The translations under genes were made by a program, and so were the position numbers. Positions 25,609 through 35,154 of a stretch of 64,000 bases of DNA are shown piece by piece. Position 1 is the first letter of the stretch, and each line of letters begins with the position of its first letter. The notes beneath the pieces were generated by a model. The model searched no databases, was not told the DNA's origin, and saw only the letters and a program-made list of their open reading frames with translations. This DNA comes from Pseudodesulfovibrio pelocollis (lineage in GTDB: Bacteria; Desulfobacterota; Desulfovibrionia; Desulfovibrionales; Desulfovibrionaceae): the NCBI RefSeq assembly GCF_030282845.1, contig NZ_JASTWE010000001.1, positions 124,001 to 188,000 of the forward strand. Direction: 5' to 3'.

Positions 25609-26805
25609 ATGAAGATTATTTACATGGACAACAACGCCACCACCCGGGTGGACCCGGCGGTGTTCGAGGAAATGAAGCCCTATTTCTGCGATCTTTACGG
25701 CAACCCCTCGTCCATGCACCGCTTCGGCGGACAGGTGGGCATCAGGCTTCGCGAGGCGCGCGCCCGGGTGGCCGCCCTGCTCCACTGCGAGCCAGACGAG
25801 ATCATCTTCACCTCCTGCGGCTCGGAGTCGGACAACACGGCCATCCGCTCGGCCCTGTCGGCCCAGCCCGACAAGCGGCACATCATCACCACCCGCGTGG
25901 AGCACCCGGCCATCCTCAGCCTCTGCAAGTTCCTGGAGAAAAAGGAAGGCTACGACGTCACCTGCCTCGGCACCGACGAGAACGGCCGCCTCGACCTCGA
26001 CGAATACCGCGAGGCCATCCGGCCAGACACTGCCATCGTCTCGGTCATGTGGGCCAACAACGAGACCGGCAACATCTATCCGGTGGAGGAGATGGCCGCC
26101 ATCGCCAGGAAACGCGGCGTGGTCTTCCACACCGACGCGGTCCAGGCCGTAGGCAAGATCCCCATCGACCTCGGGGCCACACCCATCGACATGCTCTCGC
26201 TTTCGGGCCACAAGCTTCACGCGCCCAAGGGCGTTGGCGCGCTCTTCGTGCGCAAGCGGCTACCGTTTCGCCCCTTTCTCATCGGCGGCCACCAGGAGCG
26301 CAGCCGCCGGGCCGGAACCGAGAACACCACCGGCATCATCGCCCTGGGCAAGGCGTGCGAACTGGCCATGGCCCACATGGACGAGGAAAACACCACGGTC
26401 AAGGCGCTGCGCGACCGGCTGGAAACCGGGCTGCTGGAGCGAATTCCCGACGCCATCATCAACGGCGACAGGAGCAACCGGCTGCCCAACACCACCAACA
26501 TCTCCTTCGGCTATGTGGAGGGCGAGGCCATCCTGCTGATGATGGACCAGATGGGCATCTGCGCCAGCTCCGGCTCGGCCTGCACCTCGGGCAGCCTGGA
26601 ACCCTCGCACGTGCTGCGCGCCATGGGCGTGCCCTTCACCTTTGCCCACGGCTCCATCCGCTTCAGCCTGAGCCGCTTCAACACCGAGGCCGAGGTGGAC
26701 TCCGTGCTCGTCACCCTGCCCACCGTCATCGAAAATCTGCGCAAGCTCTCGCCCTTTTCGGCCGGAAAGACTGCGCCAGCCTGCACCAAGTCGTTTTCGG
26801 AGTAG
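25609..26805 (+). CDS. nifS: Cysteine desulfurase NifS
   Basis: A PLP enzyme of 398 residues that takes sulfur from cysteine and passes it to NifU. The PLP lysine is Lys202 in [11 protein letters not shown], and the active-site Cys is Cys325 in [11 protein letters not shown], the same numbers as Azotobacter Nif[12 protein letters not shown] opens the protein, and HTDAVQAVG carries the PLP-contacting Asp. AAGGA precedes the ATG. It sits between nifU and cysK, so cysteine supply and use are coded together. Confidence 0.96.
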   Translation: MKIIYMDNNATTRVDPAVFEEMKPYFCDLYGNPSSMHRFGGQVGIRLREARARVAALLHCEPDEIIFTSCGSESDNTAIRSALSAQPDKRHIITTRVEHPAILSLCKFLEKKEGYDVTCLGTDENGRLDLDEYREAIRPDTAIVSVMWANNETGNIYPVEEMAAIARKRGVVFHTDAVQAVGKIPIDLGATPIDMLSLSGHKLHAPKGVGALFVRKRLPFRPFLIGGHQERSRRAGTENTTGIIALGKACELAMAHMDEENTTVKALRDRLETGLLERIPDAIINGDRSNRLPNTTNISFGYVEGEAILLMMDQMGICASSGSACTSGSLEPSHVLRAMGVPFTFAHGSIRFSLSRFNTEAEVDSVLVTLPTVIENLRKLSPFSAGKTAPACTKSFSE

Positions 26806-26807
26806 CC

Positions 26808-27752
26808 ATGAAAATAGCCCCCAAAATAGCCAATGACATGACAGAACTGGTGGGCCGAACCCCGCTGGTGCGCCTGAACCGCCTCGGCAGCGACCTCGGG
26901 GCCACCCTGGTGGCCAAGCTCGAATTCAACAACCCCTGCGCCTCGGTCAAGGACCGCATCGCCAAGAGCATGATCGAGGCGGCCATGGCCGATGGCCGCG
27001 TCACCCGGGAAACGGTCCTGGTGGAACCCACCAGCGGCAACACCGGCATCGGCCTCGCCTTCATCTGCGCGGTCAAGGGGCTCAGGCTGATCCTGACCAT
27101 GCCCGAGAGCATGAGCGTCGAGCGGCGCAAGCTTTTGACCGGCTTCGGGGCCGAGCTGGTGCTCACCCCGGCCGACCAGGGCATGAAAGGAGCCATCGCC
27201 AGGGCCGAAGAAATCGTGGCCGCCACGGAAAACGCCTTCATGCCAATGCAGTTCGAGAACGAGGCCAACCCGGCCGCCCACCGCAGGACCACGGCCGAGG
27301 AAATCTGGGCCGACACCGACGGTGCGGTGGACATCTTCGTGGCCGGGGTCGGCACCGGCGGCACCATCACCGGCGTGGCCGAAGTGCTCAAGGAGCGCAA
27401 GCCCGGCGTCAAAGCCGTGGCCGTGGAGCCGACCGACTCGCCTGTGCTCTCCGGCGGCAAGGCCGGTCCGCACAAGATTCAGGGCATCGGCGCGGGCTTC
27501 GTGCCCGGGGCGCTCAACACGGCCATCATAGACGAGATCATCACCGTGGACAACGACACCGCCTTCGGGACCGCCAGACGGCTGATCCGCGAGGAGGGCA
27601 TCCTGTGCGGCATCTCCTCGGGCGCCAACTGCGCCGCGGCCCTTGAGCTGGCCGCCCGCGAGGAGAATGCGGGGAAGATGATTGTCTTCATCGTCTGCGA
27701 CACGGGCGAGCGCTATCTCAGCACTGCCCTCTTCGAGCAGGAACAATCATGA
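26808..27752 (+). CDS. cysK: Cysteine synthase A (O-acetylserine sulfhydrylase)
   Basis: A 314-residue PLP enzyme making cysteine from O-acetylserine and sulfide. PLP lysine in [14 protein letters not shown], the substrate loop [12 protein letters not shown], and the phosphate loop [17 protein letters not shown]. The ATG at 26808 comes two bases after the nifS stop, with a GGAG box inside nifS. A sulfate reducer has ample sulfide, so this step can use it directly. The last four bases overlap cysE (ATGA). Confidence 0.95.
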   Translation: MKIAPKIANDMTELVGRTPLVRLNRLGSDLGATLVAKLEFNNPCASVKDRIAKSMIEAAMADGRVTRETVLVEPTSGNTGIGLAFICAVKGLRLILTMPESMSVERRKLLTGFGAELVLTPADQGMKGAIARAEEIVAATENAFMPMQFENEANPAAHRRTTAEEIWADTDGAVDIFVAGVGTGGTITGVAEVLKERKPGVKAVAVEPTDSPVLSGGKAGPHKIQGIGAGFVPGALNTAIIDEIITVDNDTAFGTARRLIREEGILCGISSGANCAAALELAAREENAGKMIVFIVCDTGERYLSTALFEQEQS

Positions 27753-28669
27753 CCGAACACGACTACACCCTGGCCGACGTGGTGGCCCTGCTCACGGAGT
27801 CCGGCGACAACGGCCCGGCCTCGCACCGCTACGCCGACGACGTGCCCATGCCGTCCATCGAGATCCTCACCGAGATTGTTCAGGACCTGCGCTGCGTCCT
27901 GTTCCCGGGCTATTTCGGCCCCTCCGAGATCACGCCGGACACCATGCCCTACTACATCGGCTCCACCCTGGACCGGGTCAAGCGGCGACTGGCCGACCAG
28001 ATCAACCGGGGCTACTGTTTCGTCTGCGACAAGACCCAGGTGGACGCCTGCCAGGACTGCGAGGCCAAGGCCAAACGCATGGCCCACCAGTTCATCACCA
28101 CCCTGCCGCGCATCCGCAAGCTCCTGCTCATCGATGTGGAGGCCGCCTACGACGGCGACCCGGCGGCCAAGACCCACGGCGAGACCATCTTCTGCTACCC
28201 GTCGGTACGCGCCCTGACCAACTACCGGGTGGCCCACGAACTCTACAAGCTCAACGTGGACATCATCCCCCGCATCATTGGCGAGATGGCCCACTCGGAC
28301 ACCGGCATCGACATCCACCCCGGCGCCACCATCGGCAAGGGGTTCTTCATGGACCACGGCACGGGCACGGTCATCGGCGAAACCTGCGTCATCGGCAACA
28401 ACGTGCGCGTCTACCAGGGCGTCACCCTGGGGGCCAAGAGCTTCCCCAAGGGTGACGACGAGCGGCTGATCAAGGGATTGCCCCGCCACCCCATCGTGGA
28501 GGACGACGTGATCATCTATGCGGGAGCCACCATTCTGGGCCGGGTGACCATCGGCAAGGGCGCGGTCATCGGCGGCAACGTCTGGATCACCCGCGATGTG
28601 CCGCCCGGCTCCCAGGTCGTCCAGTCGCGTGTGCTGCAACAGTCCTTCGTGGACGGCGGCGGCATCTGA
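27749..28669 (+). CDS. cysE: Serine O-acetyltransferase with four-Cys module
   Basis: A 306-residue CysE/EpsC-type enzyme that makes O-acetylserine from serine and acetyl-CoA, the step before CysK. The C-terminal left-handed beta helix is clear: [42 protein letters not shown]. The helical N-terminal half contains Cys90, Cys93, Cys101 and Cys104 (CFVC-x7-CQDC), a pattern that could bind zinc or an Fe-S cluster and that I do not know from standard CysE. Overlaps cysK by ATGA, GAGCAGGA box. The CysE tail that binds CysK usually ends in Ile; here it ends GGGI, which fits. Confidence 0.93.
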   Translation: MTEHDYTLADVVALLTESGDNGPASHRYADDVPMPSIEILTEIVQDLRCVLFPGYFGPSEITPDTMPYYIGSTLDRVKRRLADQINRGYCFVCDKTQVDACQDCEAKAKRMAHQFITTLPRIRKLLLIDVEAAYDGDPAAKTHGETIFCYPSVRALTNYRVAHELYKLNVDIIPRIIGEMAHSDTGIDIHPGATIGKGFFMDHGTGTVIGETCVIGNNVRVYQGVTLGAKSFPKGDDERLIKGLPRHPIVEDDVIIYAGATILGRVTIGKGAVIGGNVWITRDVPPGSQVVQSRVLQQSFVDGGGI

Positions 28670-28686
28670 TCCACGCAGTCAAAATG

Positions 28687-28719
28687 AAAAGAGGGCGACA
28701 CGGGTCGCCCTCTTTTTTT
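28687..28719 (+). terminator. Terminator after the nifU-cysE operon
   Basis: Perfect 13-bp hairpin (AAAAGAGGGCGAC and its complement, four-base loop) followed by a T-run. It lies between cysE and the convergent TPR gene and could also serve the latter. Confidence 0.92.
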
Positions 28720-28738
28720 CCGTGTCGGCTCCGTCGGT

Positions 28739-29371
28739 CTATTTTTCCAGCTCGGAAACCAGCGAGGCCACGGGACGGCCCGTAGGCGTGGTGGCCGACG
28801 GGTCGATGGCCAGCACCTGGCGCCACGCCTTGAGGGCGTTCTCCCTGTCGCCGAGGTCGTGCAGGTAGACCACCCCCATGTTGAAGCGCGCCGTGACATG
28901 GGCAGTGTCCAGGCTGGCTGCATGGCTGAAGGCGTCGATGGCCTTGTCGAATTGCTCCATGCGTCGATACATGACGCCCAGGTCCGACCAGACGCCGGGC
29001 CGCATGGGCGCGAGCTCCACCGCGCGCTCATAGGCAGCGGCGGCCTTGGCGGGCAGGTCGTGGTCGAAACAGTAATTGCCCAGCGCCACCCAGGCGTCCG
29101 CGTTGGTTGGGTCCGCAGCCGTGTCCGCCTCAAGCCGGGCCAAGGTGGCCGGGTCGGCCGCGTGGGACTCGGTCTGGGAAGCGGCCGGGCCGGGAGCGCC
29201 GGACATGATCGCCTGCCGCCCGCCGCGCTGCTCCACATAGATCATGGTCAGCGCGTTGCCCAGGAAAGCGCCCGCAAGCAGGGCCACGACCACCAGCAGA
29301 ATGCATGATGACCTCCTGACATACTGCTGCCGCGCCTCATCCGCTTCCCGTTCTTTCTTGTGTTTTCCCAT
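28739..29371 (-). CDS. Membrane-anchored TPR protein
   Basis: A 210-residue protein with a basic start (MGKHKKEREADEARQQYVRRS), one membrane helix at about 22-45 (CILLVVVALLAGAFLGNALTM) and about three tetratricopeptide repeats in the periplasmic or cytosolic remainder: DAWVALGNYCFDHDLPAKAAAAYERAVELAP, VWSDLGVMYRRMEQFDKAIDAFSHAASLD, and ARFNMGVVYLHDLGDRENALKAWRQVLAIDP. It is of a kind often seen with cytochrome c maturation (CcmI/NrfG-like), but no such genes adjoin it. AGGAG box at 29371. Confidence 0.8.
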   Translation of the reverse strand: MGKHKKEREADEARQQYVRRSSCILLVVVALLAGAFLGNALTMIYVEQRGGRQAIMSGAPGPAASQTESHAADPATLARLEADTAADPTNADAWVALGNYCFDHDLPAKAAAAYERAVELAPMRPGVWSDLGVMYRRMEQFDKAIDAFSHAASLDTAHVTARFNMGVVYLHDLGDRENALKAWRQVLAIDPSATTPTGRPVASLVSELEK

Positions 29372-29602
29372 GAATTCTCCTGATCGCGTGGGGTTGTCGG
29401 GTTCATCCGCCAGGACGGACCCATCCCCTACCAGATTCGCAGCCGGGAGACCAGCGCCAAAGGCCATCGCAACCAGCCACCGGCAATGACGAAATCCTTG
29501 CGAGACTTGACTTCCGGGCCGGGTTGTACCACTGTACCCCGACTCATTTGAGGGGACCACATTCTTTCATAGAAATATATCGCGTCGGAGGACCGAAGAC
29601 CC

Positions 29603-32431
29603 ATGAGCGACTACAAAGACACCCTGCTCCTGCCCCAGACCGCCTTCCCCATGAAGGCCAATCTCAAGCAACGCGAGCCAGAGATGCTCAAGTTCTGGGA
29701 AACGATCGGGGCCTACGAGCGCATGGTCGCCGCCGGAGACCCCGACGACACCTATGTCCTGCACGACGGTCCGCCCTACGCCAATGGGCACATCCACATG
29801 GGCACGGCCCTGAACAAGGTGCTCAAGGACATCGTGGTCAAGTCGCGCAACATGCAGGGCCAGACCGCCCACTATGTGCCGGGCTGGGACTGTCACGGCC
29901 TGCCCATCGAACACAAGGTGGAACAGGAACTCAAGAAGAAGAACAAGGAACTCGACACCCTGACCATCCGCAAGATCTGCCGTTCCTACGCGGCCAAATG
30001 GCTCGACGTGCAGCGCGGCGAGTTCAAGCGACTGGGAGTGCTCGGCACCTGGGACGCCCCGTACATGACCATGGACCCGCAGTACGAGGCGGCCACGGCC
30101 CGCGAACTGGGCCGCTTCATGGAGCGCGACGGCGTGGTGCGCGGCAAGAAGCCCATCTACTGGTGCTGCGACTGCCGCACCGCCCTGGCCGAGGCCGAGG
30201 TGGAATACGAGGACCACAAATCGCCGTCCATCTATGTCCGCTTCCCCATGGCCGACCCAAAGGCCCGAGAGCTGGCCGACCTGGACGTGAACAGGCTCTT
30301 CATCCTCATCTGGACCACCACCCCCTGGACCATCCCGGACAACATGGCCGTGGCCGTGCACCCCGAGTTCGACTACGTGGTGGTCGAGGCGGGCGGCGAC
30401 TTCTATGTCCTGGCCGAGGGGCTGCTCGAAGACTGCGCCGCCAAGTTCGGCTGGACCGACCATAACGTGCTGGCCACGGTCAAGGGCGCGCAGCTTGAGG
30501 GCCTCAAGGCCAAGCACCCCATCTACGACCGCCAGTCCCCGGTGGTGCTGGCCGATTACGTCACCCTGGAAACCGGCACCGGCTGCGTCCACACCGCCCC
30601 GGGCCACGGCCGCGAGGACTTCGAGACCGGCCTCAAATACGGCCTGGAGGTCTACTCGCCCATGAACGACCGGGGCGAGTTCCTGCCCGAGGTGGAGCAT
30701 TTCGCCGGGCTCAATGTCTGGGGCGCCAATCCGAAGGTCATCGAAAAACTTGAGGAACTTGGCAACCTGATGACCTCGCGCCAGATCGCCCACTCCTATC
30801 CGCACTGCTGGCGCTGCAAGCAGCCGGTCATCTTCCGCGCCACCACCCAGTGGTTCATCGGCATGGACGAGAACGACCTGCGCACCCGCGCCCTGGACGC
30901 CATCCGAAACAAGGTGCAATGGATTCCGGCCTGGGGCGAGGAGCGCATCCACAGCATGATCGCCAGCCGCCCTGACTGGTGCATCTCGCGCCAGCGCAAC
31001 TGGGGCGTGCCCATTTCGGCCCTCATCTGCGAGGAATGCGACGAGACCTGGTTCGACGCCAAGTGGGTCTACGCCATCTGCGAGAAGTACGCCACGCACG
31101 AAACCGGCTGCGACTACTGGTTCGAGGCCCCCATCGAGGACCTTGTCCCGGCCGGGTTGACCTGCTCCAAGTGCGGCGGCAGCCACTGGAAGCGCGAGAC
31201 GGACATCCTCGATGTCTGGTTCGACTCCGGCACCAGCTACGCCGCCGTGGTCGAGCGCCGCGCCGAAACCCGGTTCCCGGCCGACCTGTACCTCGAGGGC
31301 TCGGACCAGCATCGCGGCTGGTTCCACAGCTCGCTGCTCGCCTCGGTGGGCACCCGCGACCTGCCGCCCTACAGGGCCGTGCTCACCCACGGCTACGTGG
31401 TCGATGCCGATGGCCGCAAGATGTCCAAATCCATCGGCAACGTCATCGCGCCCCAGGAGATCATCGACAAGTTCGGCGCGGAAATCCTGCGCATGTGGGT
31501 CTCGGCCTCCAACTACCAGGAGGACATCCGCATCTCGGACGAAACCCTGAACCGGCTGGTGGACGCCTACCGGCGCATCCGCAACACCTGCCGCTACCTG
31601 CTCTCCAACCTCAACGACTTCGACCCGGCGAACCGGGTGGCCGTGGCCGACCTGCTGCCGCTGGACCGCTACGCCCTGGACATGGTCGCCAGGCGCCACG
31701 CAGCCATCGGTCAGGCCTACGTCAAATACGAATTCCACAAGGTCTACCACACCCTGCACAACCTCTGCGTGGTGGACCTCTCGTCCTTCTACCTCGACAT
31801 CATCAAGGACCGACTCTATGTCGAGGAGCAAGGCGGCCTCAAGCGCCGCTCGGCCCAGACCGTGCTCTGGCAGACCCTGCTCATGCTCCTTGAGGACATG
31901 GCCCCGGTCCTCTCCTTCACCGCAGAGGAGGCGTTCCAGACCCTGCCAGAGGCCATCAAGGCGGACCTGGACCAGACCGACACGGTCTTTGCCCTGCGCT
32001 TCGCGCCCGACGAGGTCAATCTGCCCGCCGACGAGCGCGCCCGCTGGGACATGCTGGCCACCGTGCGCGGCGAGGTGAACAAGGCCATCGAACCCAAGCG
32101 CAAAGACCGCGTCATCGGCAAGTCCCTTGACGCCCATGTGACCCTCCATGCCACCGAGGCGGTGCGCGAACTGGTGGCGGCCGAGGATCTGGACGCGCGC
32201 GAGTTCTTCATCGTCTCCAAGATCACCCTGGCCGATGTGGCCGACCTCGCGGCTGACACCCCAATAGGCGTCTTTGTCGCCGAGGACGTGAAAGATCTGA
32301 AAATCGCGGTGGAGCCCGCGCCCGGCGTCAAATGCGAGCGGTGCTGGCGCATCAGCGAAGACCTGGGCACCGACCCGGCCCACCCGGCCGCCTGCCCGCG
32401 CTGCACCGCGGTCCTCAAGACCCTGGTCTAA
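29603..32431 (+). CDS. ileS: Isoleucyl-tRNA synthetase
   Basis: Charges tRNA-Ile. The 942-residue class I enzyme has the HIGH-type motif [13 protein letters not shown], the editing CP1 domain ([22 protein letters not shown] and [16 protein letters not shown]), and KMSKS as [11 protein letters not shown] zinc-binding C-terminal [12 protein letters not shown]...CPRC stretch is present, as in the E. coli-type enzyme. A GGAGG box precedes the ATG. It is followed four bases later by lspA, the conserved ileS-lspA pairing. Confidence 0.97.
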   Translation: MSDYKDTLLLPQTAFPMKANLKQREPEMLKFWETIGAYERMVAAGDPDDTYVLHDGPPYANGHIHMGTALNKVLKDIVVKSRNMQGQTAHYVPGWDCHGLPIEHKVEQELKKKNKELDTLTIRKICRSYAAKWLDVQRGEFKRLGVLGTWDAPYMTMDPQYEAATARELGRFMERDGVVRGKKPIYWCCDCRTALAEAEVEYEDHKSPSIYVRFPMADPKARELADLDVNRLFILIWTTTPWTIPDNMAVAVHPEFDYVVVEAGGDFYVLAEGLLEDCAAKFGWTDHNVLATVKGAQLEGLKAKHPIYDRQSPVVLADYVTLETGTGCVHTAPGHGREDFETGLKYGLEVYSPMNDRGEFLPEVEHFAGLNVWGANPKVIEKLEELGNLMTSRQIAHSYPHCWRCKQPVIFRATTQWFIGMDENDLRTRALDAIRNKVQWIPAWGEERIHSMIASRPDWCISRQRNWGVPISALICEECDETWFDAKWVYAICEKYATHETGCDYWFEAPIEDLVPAGLTCSKCGGSHWKRETDILDVWFDSGTSYAAVVERRAETRFPADLYLEGSDQHRGWFHSSLLASVGTRDLPPYRAVLTHGYVVDADGRKMSKSIGNVIAPQEIIDKFGAEILRMWVSASNYQEDIRISDETLNRLVDAYRRIRNTCRYLLSNLNDFDPANRVAVADLLPLDRYALDMVARRHAAIGQAYVKYEFHKVYHTLHNLCVVDLSSFYLDIIKDRLYVEEQGGLKRRSAQTVLWQTLLMLLEDMAPVLSFTAEEAFQTLPEAIKADLDQTDTVFALRFAPDEVNLPADERARWDMLATVRGEVNKAIEPKRKDRVIGKSLDAHVTLHATEAVRELVAAEDLDAREFFIVSKITLADVADLAADTPIGVFVAEDVKDLKIAVEPAPGVKCERCWRISEDLGTDPAHPAACPRCTAVLKTLV

Positions 32432-32435
32432 CCGC

Positions 32436-32924
32436 ATGGACAGGTATCGTCTCGCGTCCCTGTGGGCGGCCCTGGTGGTCATCCTGGATCAGGCCACCAA
32501 GCTGTGGGTGGCCGCGACCATTGACCTGTGGACGGGATTTCCTGTCATCCCGGGCTTCTTCAACCTGGTCCACGTCACCAACCGGGGCGCGGCCTGGGGT
32601 TTTCTGGCCAGCGAGAGCATCGACTGGCAGCGCCCGCTGTTCATCGCGGTGACCCTCGTGGCCCTGGGGCTCATCGGCTACATGCTGCGCACGACCCCGG
32701 CCTCGGACCGCTGGATGATCACCGGCCTCGGGCTCATCGCCGGGGGTGCCGTGGGCAACCTCATCGACCGGATCCGGCTCGGCGCGGTCATCGACTTTCT
32801 GGACTTCTACCACGGATCGTTTCACTGGCCCGCCTTCAACGTGGCCGACTGCGCCTTGACCATAGGCGCGTGCTGCATCATTGTGTCCATGTTCTTCAAC
32901 CGACGAAGCGCCGACTCCGCCTGA
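32436..32924 (+). CDS. lspA: Lipoprotein signal peptidase II
   Basis: A 162-residue inner-membrane aspartyl protease that removes the signal peptide of prolipoproteins. Four membrane helices. The catalytic Asp pair lies in GNLIDRIRLGAVIDFLDF and FNVADCALTIG. It begins five bases after ileS. A lipoprotein with a lipobox is encoded two genes downstream. Confidence 0.96.
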   Translation: MDRYRLASLWAALVVILDQATKLWVAATIDLWTGFPVIPGFFNLVHVTNRGAAWGFLASESIDWQRPLFIAVTLVALGLIGYMLRTTPASDRWMITGLGLIAGGAVGNLIDRIRLGAVIDFLDFYHGSFHWPAFNVADCALTIGACCIIVSMFFNRRSADSA

Positions 32925-32950
32925 ACCGGCACGCGCCAAGGAGTGTTTCG

Positions 32951-33178
32951 ATGTTTGCCGACTTCTCCGCCTTGACCGCCACCCAATGGACCGTGATCCT
33001 GTCCATTCTCGGCATCTGCTTCGCCTTCAGCGCCTGGAGCATCCTCGACACCTGGAAACGGACATTCGAGTCCGCCAACGAGAAGATGCTCTGGATACAG
33101 CTGTGTATTTTTGTTCCAATTATCGGCTCTGTGGCGTATCTTTTTATCGGAAGAAAAAGAGGAAGCTCACGGTCATGA
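32951..33178 (+). CDS. Small membrane protein, PLDc_N-like domain
   Basis: A 75-residue protein with two hydrophobic helices and a basic end. The ILDTWKRTFESANEKMLWIQLCIFVPIIGSVAYLFIG part resembles the PLDc_N domain found before phospholipase D-like proteins, often called an inner-membrane transporter-like module; there is no PLD catalytic part here. GGAG box before the ATG. Its stop overlaps the lipoprotein start (ATGA). Confidence 0.7.
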   Translation: MFADFSALTATQWTVILSILGICFAFSAWSILDTWKRTFESANEKMLWIQLCIFVPIIGSVAYLFIGRKRGSSRS

Positions 33179-34104
33179 CAAAAATATTCAAGATTATCCC
33201 GGCCCTTGTCGCCGTGCTGGTCATGCTCGCCGCCCTTGGCTGCGCCTCCAAGACCGACATGGAAACCCTCCAGGTCGAACGCCGTCAGGATCGCGACCGC
33301 ATCAGGCAGTTGGAGGCCGAGCTTGAGGAATCGCGCCAGCAGATCAAGGCGGAAATCGAGGATTCGCAGTCTCCGGTACGTCAGCGTGCGGCGGACATGT
33401 GGGCCGAGATCCAAGCCATGCGCACGGACTTAGCCCGGCTCAGGGGCGATCTTGAGACCATGAACATGCGCCTGGACAGACAGGTGGGCGAGTCCAACTC
33501 CACCATGACCCTGTCCACCCTGGCCGGGCAGCTCGACGAAATCGAATTCGTGCTCGAAAACCAGCTCATGGTGGACCTCTCCAAGATTCGGCGGGAACGG
33601 GCCGCGAGCCTTGCCGCCACGGCCGTCCCTCTCGCGACACCTCTCGCGACAGGTCCTGTCACCACAGGACCGGCAGCGGCCGGACCGGAGCACGACGACG
33701 AGCCCGGCGAGACCAAGGGAGCCTCCGCCGATCCGGCCAAGGCCCTCTACGACAAGGCCTACGCCCTGTACAAGGAGAACCAGTTCGAGCGGGCCCGCTC
33801 CTACTGGGCCGAATTCACAGATACTTTCAAGAACCACACCTATGTCCCCAGCGCGGTCTTCTGGCAGGGACAATGCTACTTCCAGCTCAAGGACTACGCC
33901 CGTGCGGTGATCCTCTTCGAGGACGTCATCGAGAAATTCCCCAAGAGCGCCAAGTTCAAGTCCGCCCTGCTTCGGGCCGGTTTTTCCTGGGACTATCTGG
34001 GCAAGCCCGAGCTGGCGAAGATGCGCATGAACGAAGTGGTCAAGAAGTTCCCCGACTCGGTCGAGGCGACCCAGGCCAAGCGCTATCTGGAAAAGGCCAA
34101 ATAA
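33175..34104 (+). CDS. CpoB/YbgF-like lipoprotein with TPR repeats
   Basis: A 309-residue predicted lipoprotein: signal peptide with lipobox LAALGC, Cys23. It follows a coiled-coil rod (ETLQVERRQDRDRIRQLEAELEE and on), a flexible Ala/Thr/Pro linker near 150-185 (ATPLATGPVTTGPAAAGP) and C-terminal TPR units (KALYDKAYALYKENQFERARSYW, AVFWQGQCYFQLKDYARAVILFEDVIEKFP). This is the YbgF/CpoB layout of the Tol-Pal and peptidoglycan coordination proteins. Start overlaps the preceding gene, with a GAGGAAG box. Confidence 0.82.
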   Translation: MTKIFKIIPALVAVLVMLAALGCASKTDMETLQVERRQDRDRIRQLEAELEESRQQIKAEIEDSQSPVRQRAADMWAEIQAMRTDLARLRGDLETMNMRLDRQVGESNSTMTLSTLAGQLDEIEFVLENQLMVDLSKIRRERAASLAATAVPLATPLATGPVTTGPAAAGPEHDDEPGETKGASADPAKALYDKAYALYKENQFERARSYWAEFTDTFKNHTYVPSAVFWQGQCYFQLKDYARAVILFEDVIEKFPKSAKFKSALLRAGFSWDYLGKPELAKMRMNEVVKKFPDSVEATQAKRYLEKAK

Positions 34105-34136
34105 CATCGGCGTCCACGACGACCATCTCAAACAGA

Positions 34137-34164
34137 ATCAATCATGCAGGATCAATCATGCAGG
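34137..34164 (+). repeat. Tandem 14-bp repeat covering the start of the NIL-ferredoxin gene
   Basis: The unit ATCAATCATGCAGG occurs twice in direct succession (34137-34150 and 34151-34164). The GCAGG of the first copy acts as the ribosome site for the ATG of the second, so the duplication has created the translation start region. Confidence 0.75.
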
Positions 34165-34598
34165 ATATAGTCAAGGGTTTCAGGAAGATAGTCTACCTCT
34201 CCTTCCCGCCGGAAGTGTCGGGACGGCCCGTGGTCTGCAACCTGACCCGGCTTTTCGACCTCAGCTTCAACATCCTCAAGGCGGACATCAGCCCCCGCCA
34301 CGAGGGGACCATGACCCTGGAGGTCTCCGGTCTTGAGGAGTCCTTTCACAAGGGCATCGGGTATCTCAAGGAAAACGGCATCCGCATCACCCCGGTGGCC
34401 CACAAGATTTTCCGCAACGAGGAATCGTGCATCCACTGCGGCATGTGCACGGCCATGTGCCCCACCGATGCCCTGATGCTCGATCCGGGCACCCGGCTGG
34501 TCATCTTCGATGTGGACAAATGTTCGGCCTGCGGCATGTGTACCCGGGTCTGCCCGGTCAAGGCCATGACCCTCGACCTCAAGGACGACAGAAACTAG
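34158..34598 (+). CDS. NIL-domain 2[4Fe-4S] ferredoxin
   Basis: A 146-residue protein. Residues 1-80 match the NIL domain (ligand-binding part also found at the C-terminus of methionine ABC ATPases). The rest is a 2[4Fe-4S] ferredoxin with CIHCGMCTAMCP and CSACGMCTRVCPV. Such proteins are seen in anaerobes with methionine or sulfur metabolism, but the precise role is unknown. Start at 34158 within a 14-bp duplication, with an AGGA site. It is in a run with a PilZ protein and CheZ. Confidence 0.85.
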   Translation: MQDIVKGFRKIVYLSFPPEVSGRPVVCNLTRLFDLSFNILKADISPRHEGTMTLEVSGLEESFHKGIGYLKENGIRITPVAHKIFRNEESCIHCGMCTAMCPTDALMLDPGTRLVIFDVDKCSACGMCTRVCPVKAMTLDLKDDRN

Positions 34599-34621
34599 AC
34601 CGCCCACGGGAGGACGCCGCC

Positions 34622-35140
34622 ATGAGCGACCAAAAGCGAACATTCTCGCGCGTACCGGTACGTCTCAAGGGATATGCCAGGATCATGAGGGACATTAAGT
34701 CCCCGCCAATGTTCACTGGCGACGGCCCTGGCGACGCGGCCAGTTGCGATACCCTCTTTCGAGGAAGCAAGCTACCGGAAGACCTGACGAACTTCCTCCT
34801 CGAAATGAACCGCAAGCTCGACAGGATTCTCGGCGTGCTCAGCCAGAAGGGCCTGCGCGACGACTTCCCCCTGGACCTTGAGATCCTGGAGCTTTCGGCT
34901 GCGGGGATCAAGTTCCGCTCGCCCACCTCCTTTGCCATGAACACCCCCCTTGAGGTGGTGCTGATCCTCGGCCAGGTCCCCCTGCGCATGGCTGGCAGCA
35001 AGGGCCGCATCCGTGGCCTGGAGGAGGATACAGGCCTCTACCGCTTCGAATTCATAGACACCATGGGCTCAAGCATGGAAACCATCGTCCAATTCGTCTT
35101 CCAGCAGCAGCGCGAGCACATCCGAAAATCCAAAATGTAA
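34622..35140 (+). CDS. PilZ-domain protein
   Basis: A 172-residue cytoplasmic protein. The N-terminus RTFSRVPVRLKGYARI has the R-x3-R c-di-GMP motif of PilZ, and LELSAAGIKF fits the second motif, with Glu in place of the usual Asp/Asn. The helix ELTNFLLEMNRKLDRILGVLSQ region lies between. PilZ proteins bind c-di-GMP and act on motility or polysaccharide export; here cheZ follows 14 bp later. GGGAGG precedes the ATG. Confidence 0.75.
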   Translation: MSDQKRTFSRVPVRLKGYARIMRDIKSPPMFTGDGPGDAASCDTLFRGSKLPEDLTNFLLEMNRKLDRILGVLSQKGLRDDFPLDLEILELSAAGIKFRSPTSFAMNTPLEVVLILGQVPLRMAGSKGRIRGLEEDTGLYRFEFIDTMGSSMETIVQFVFQQQREHIRKSKM

Positions 35141-35154
35141 ACGCGGGAGAAGCA

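Noticed and set aside
29567-32482. A 971-codon frame opposite ileS
   Set aside because: Same effect: the opposite strand has a full isoleucyl-tRNA synthetase with all motifs; the antisense product matches no known protein and has shadow composition.
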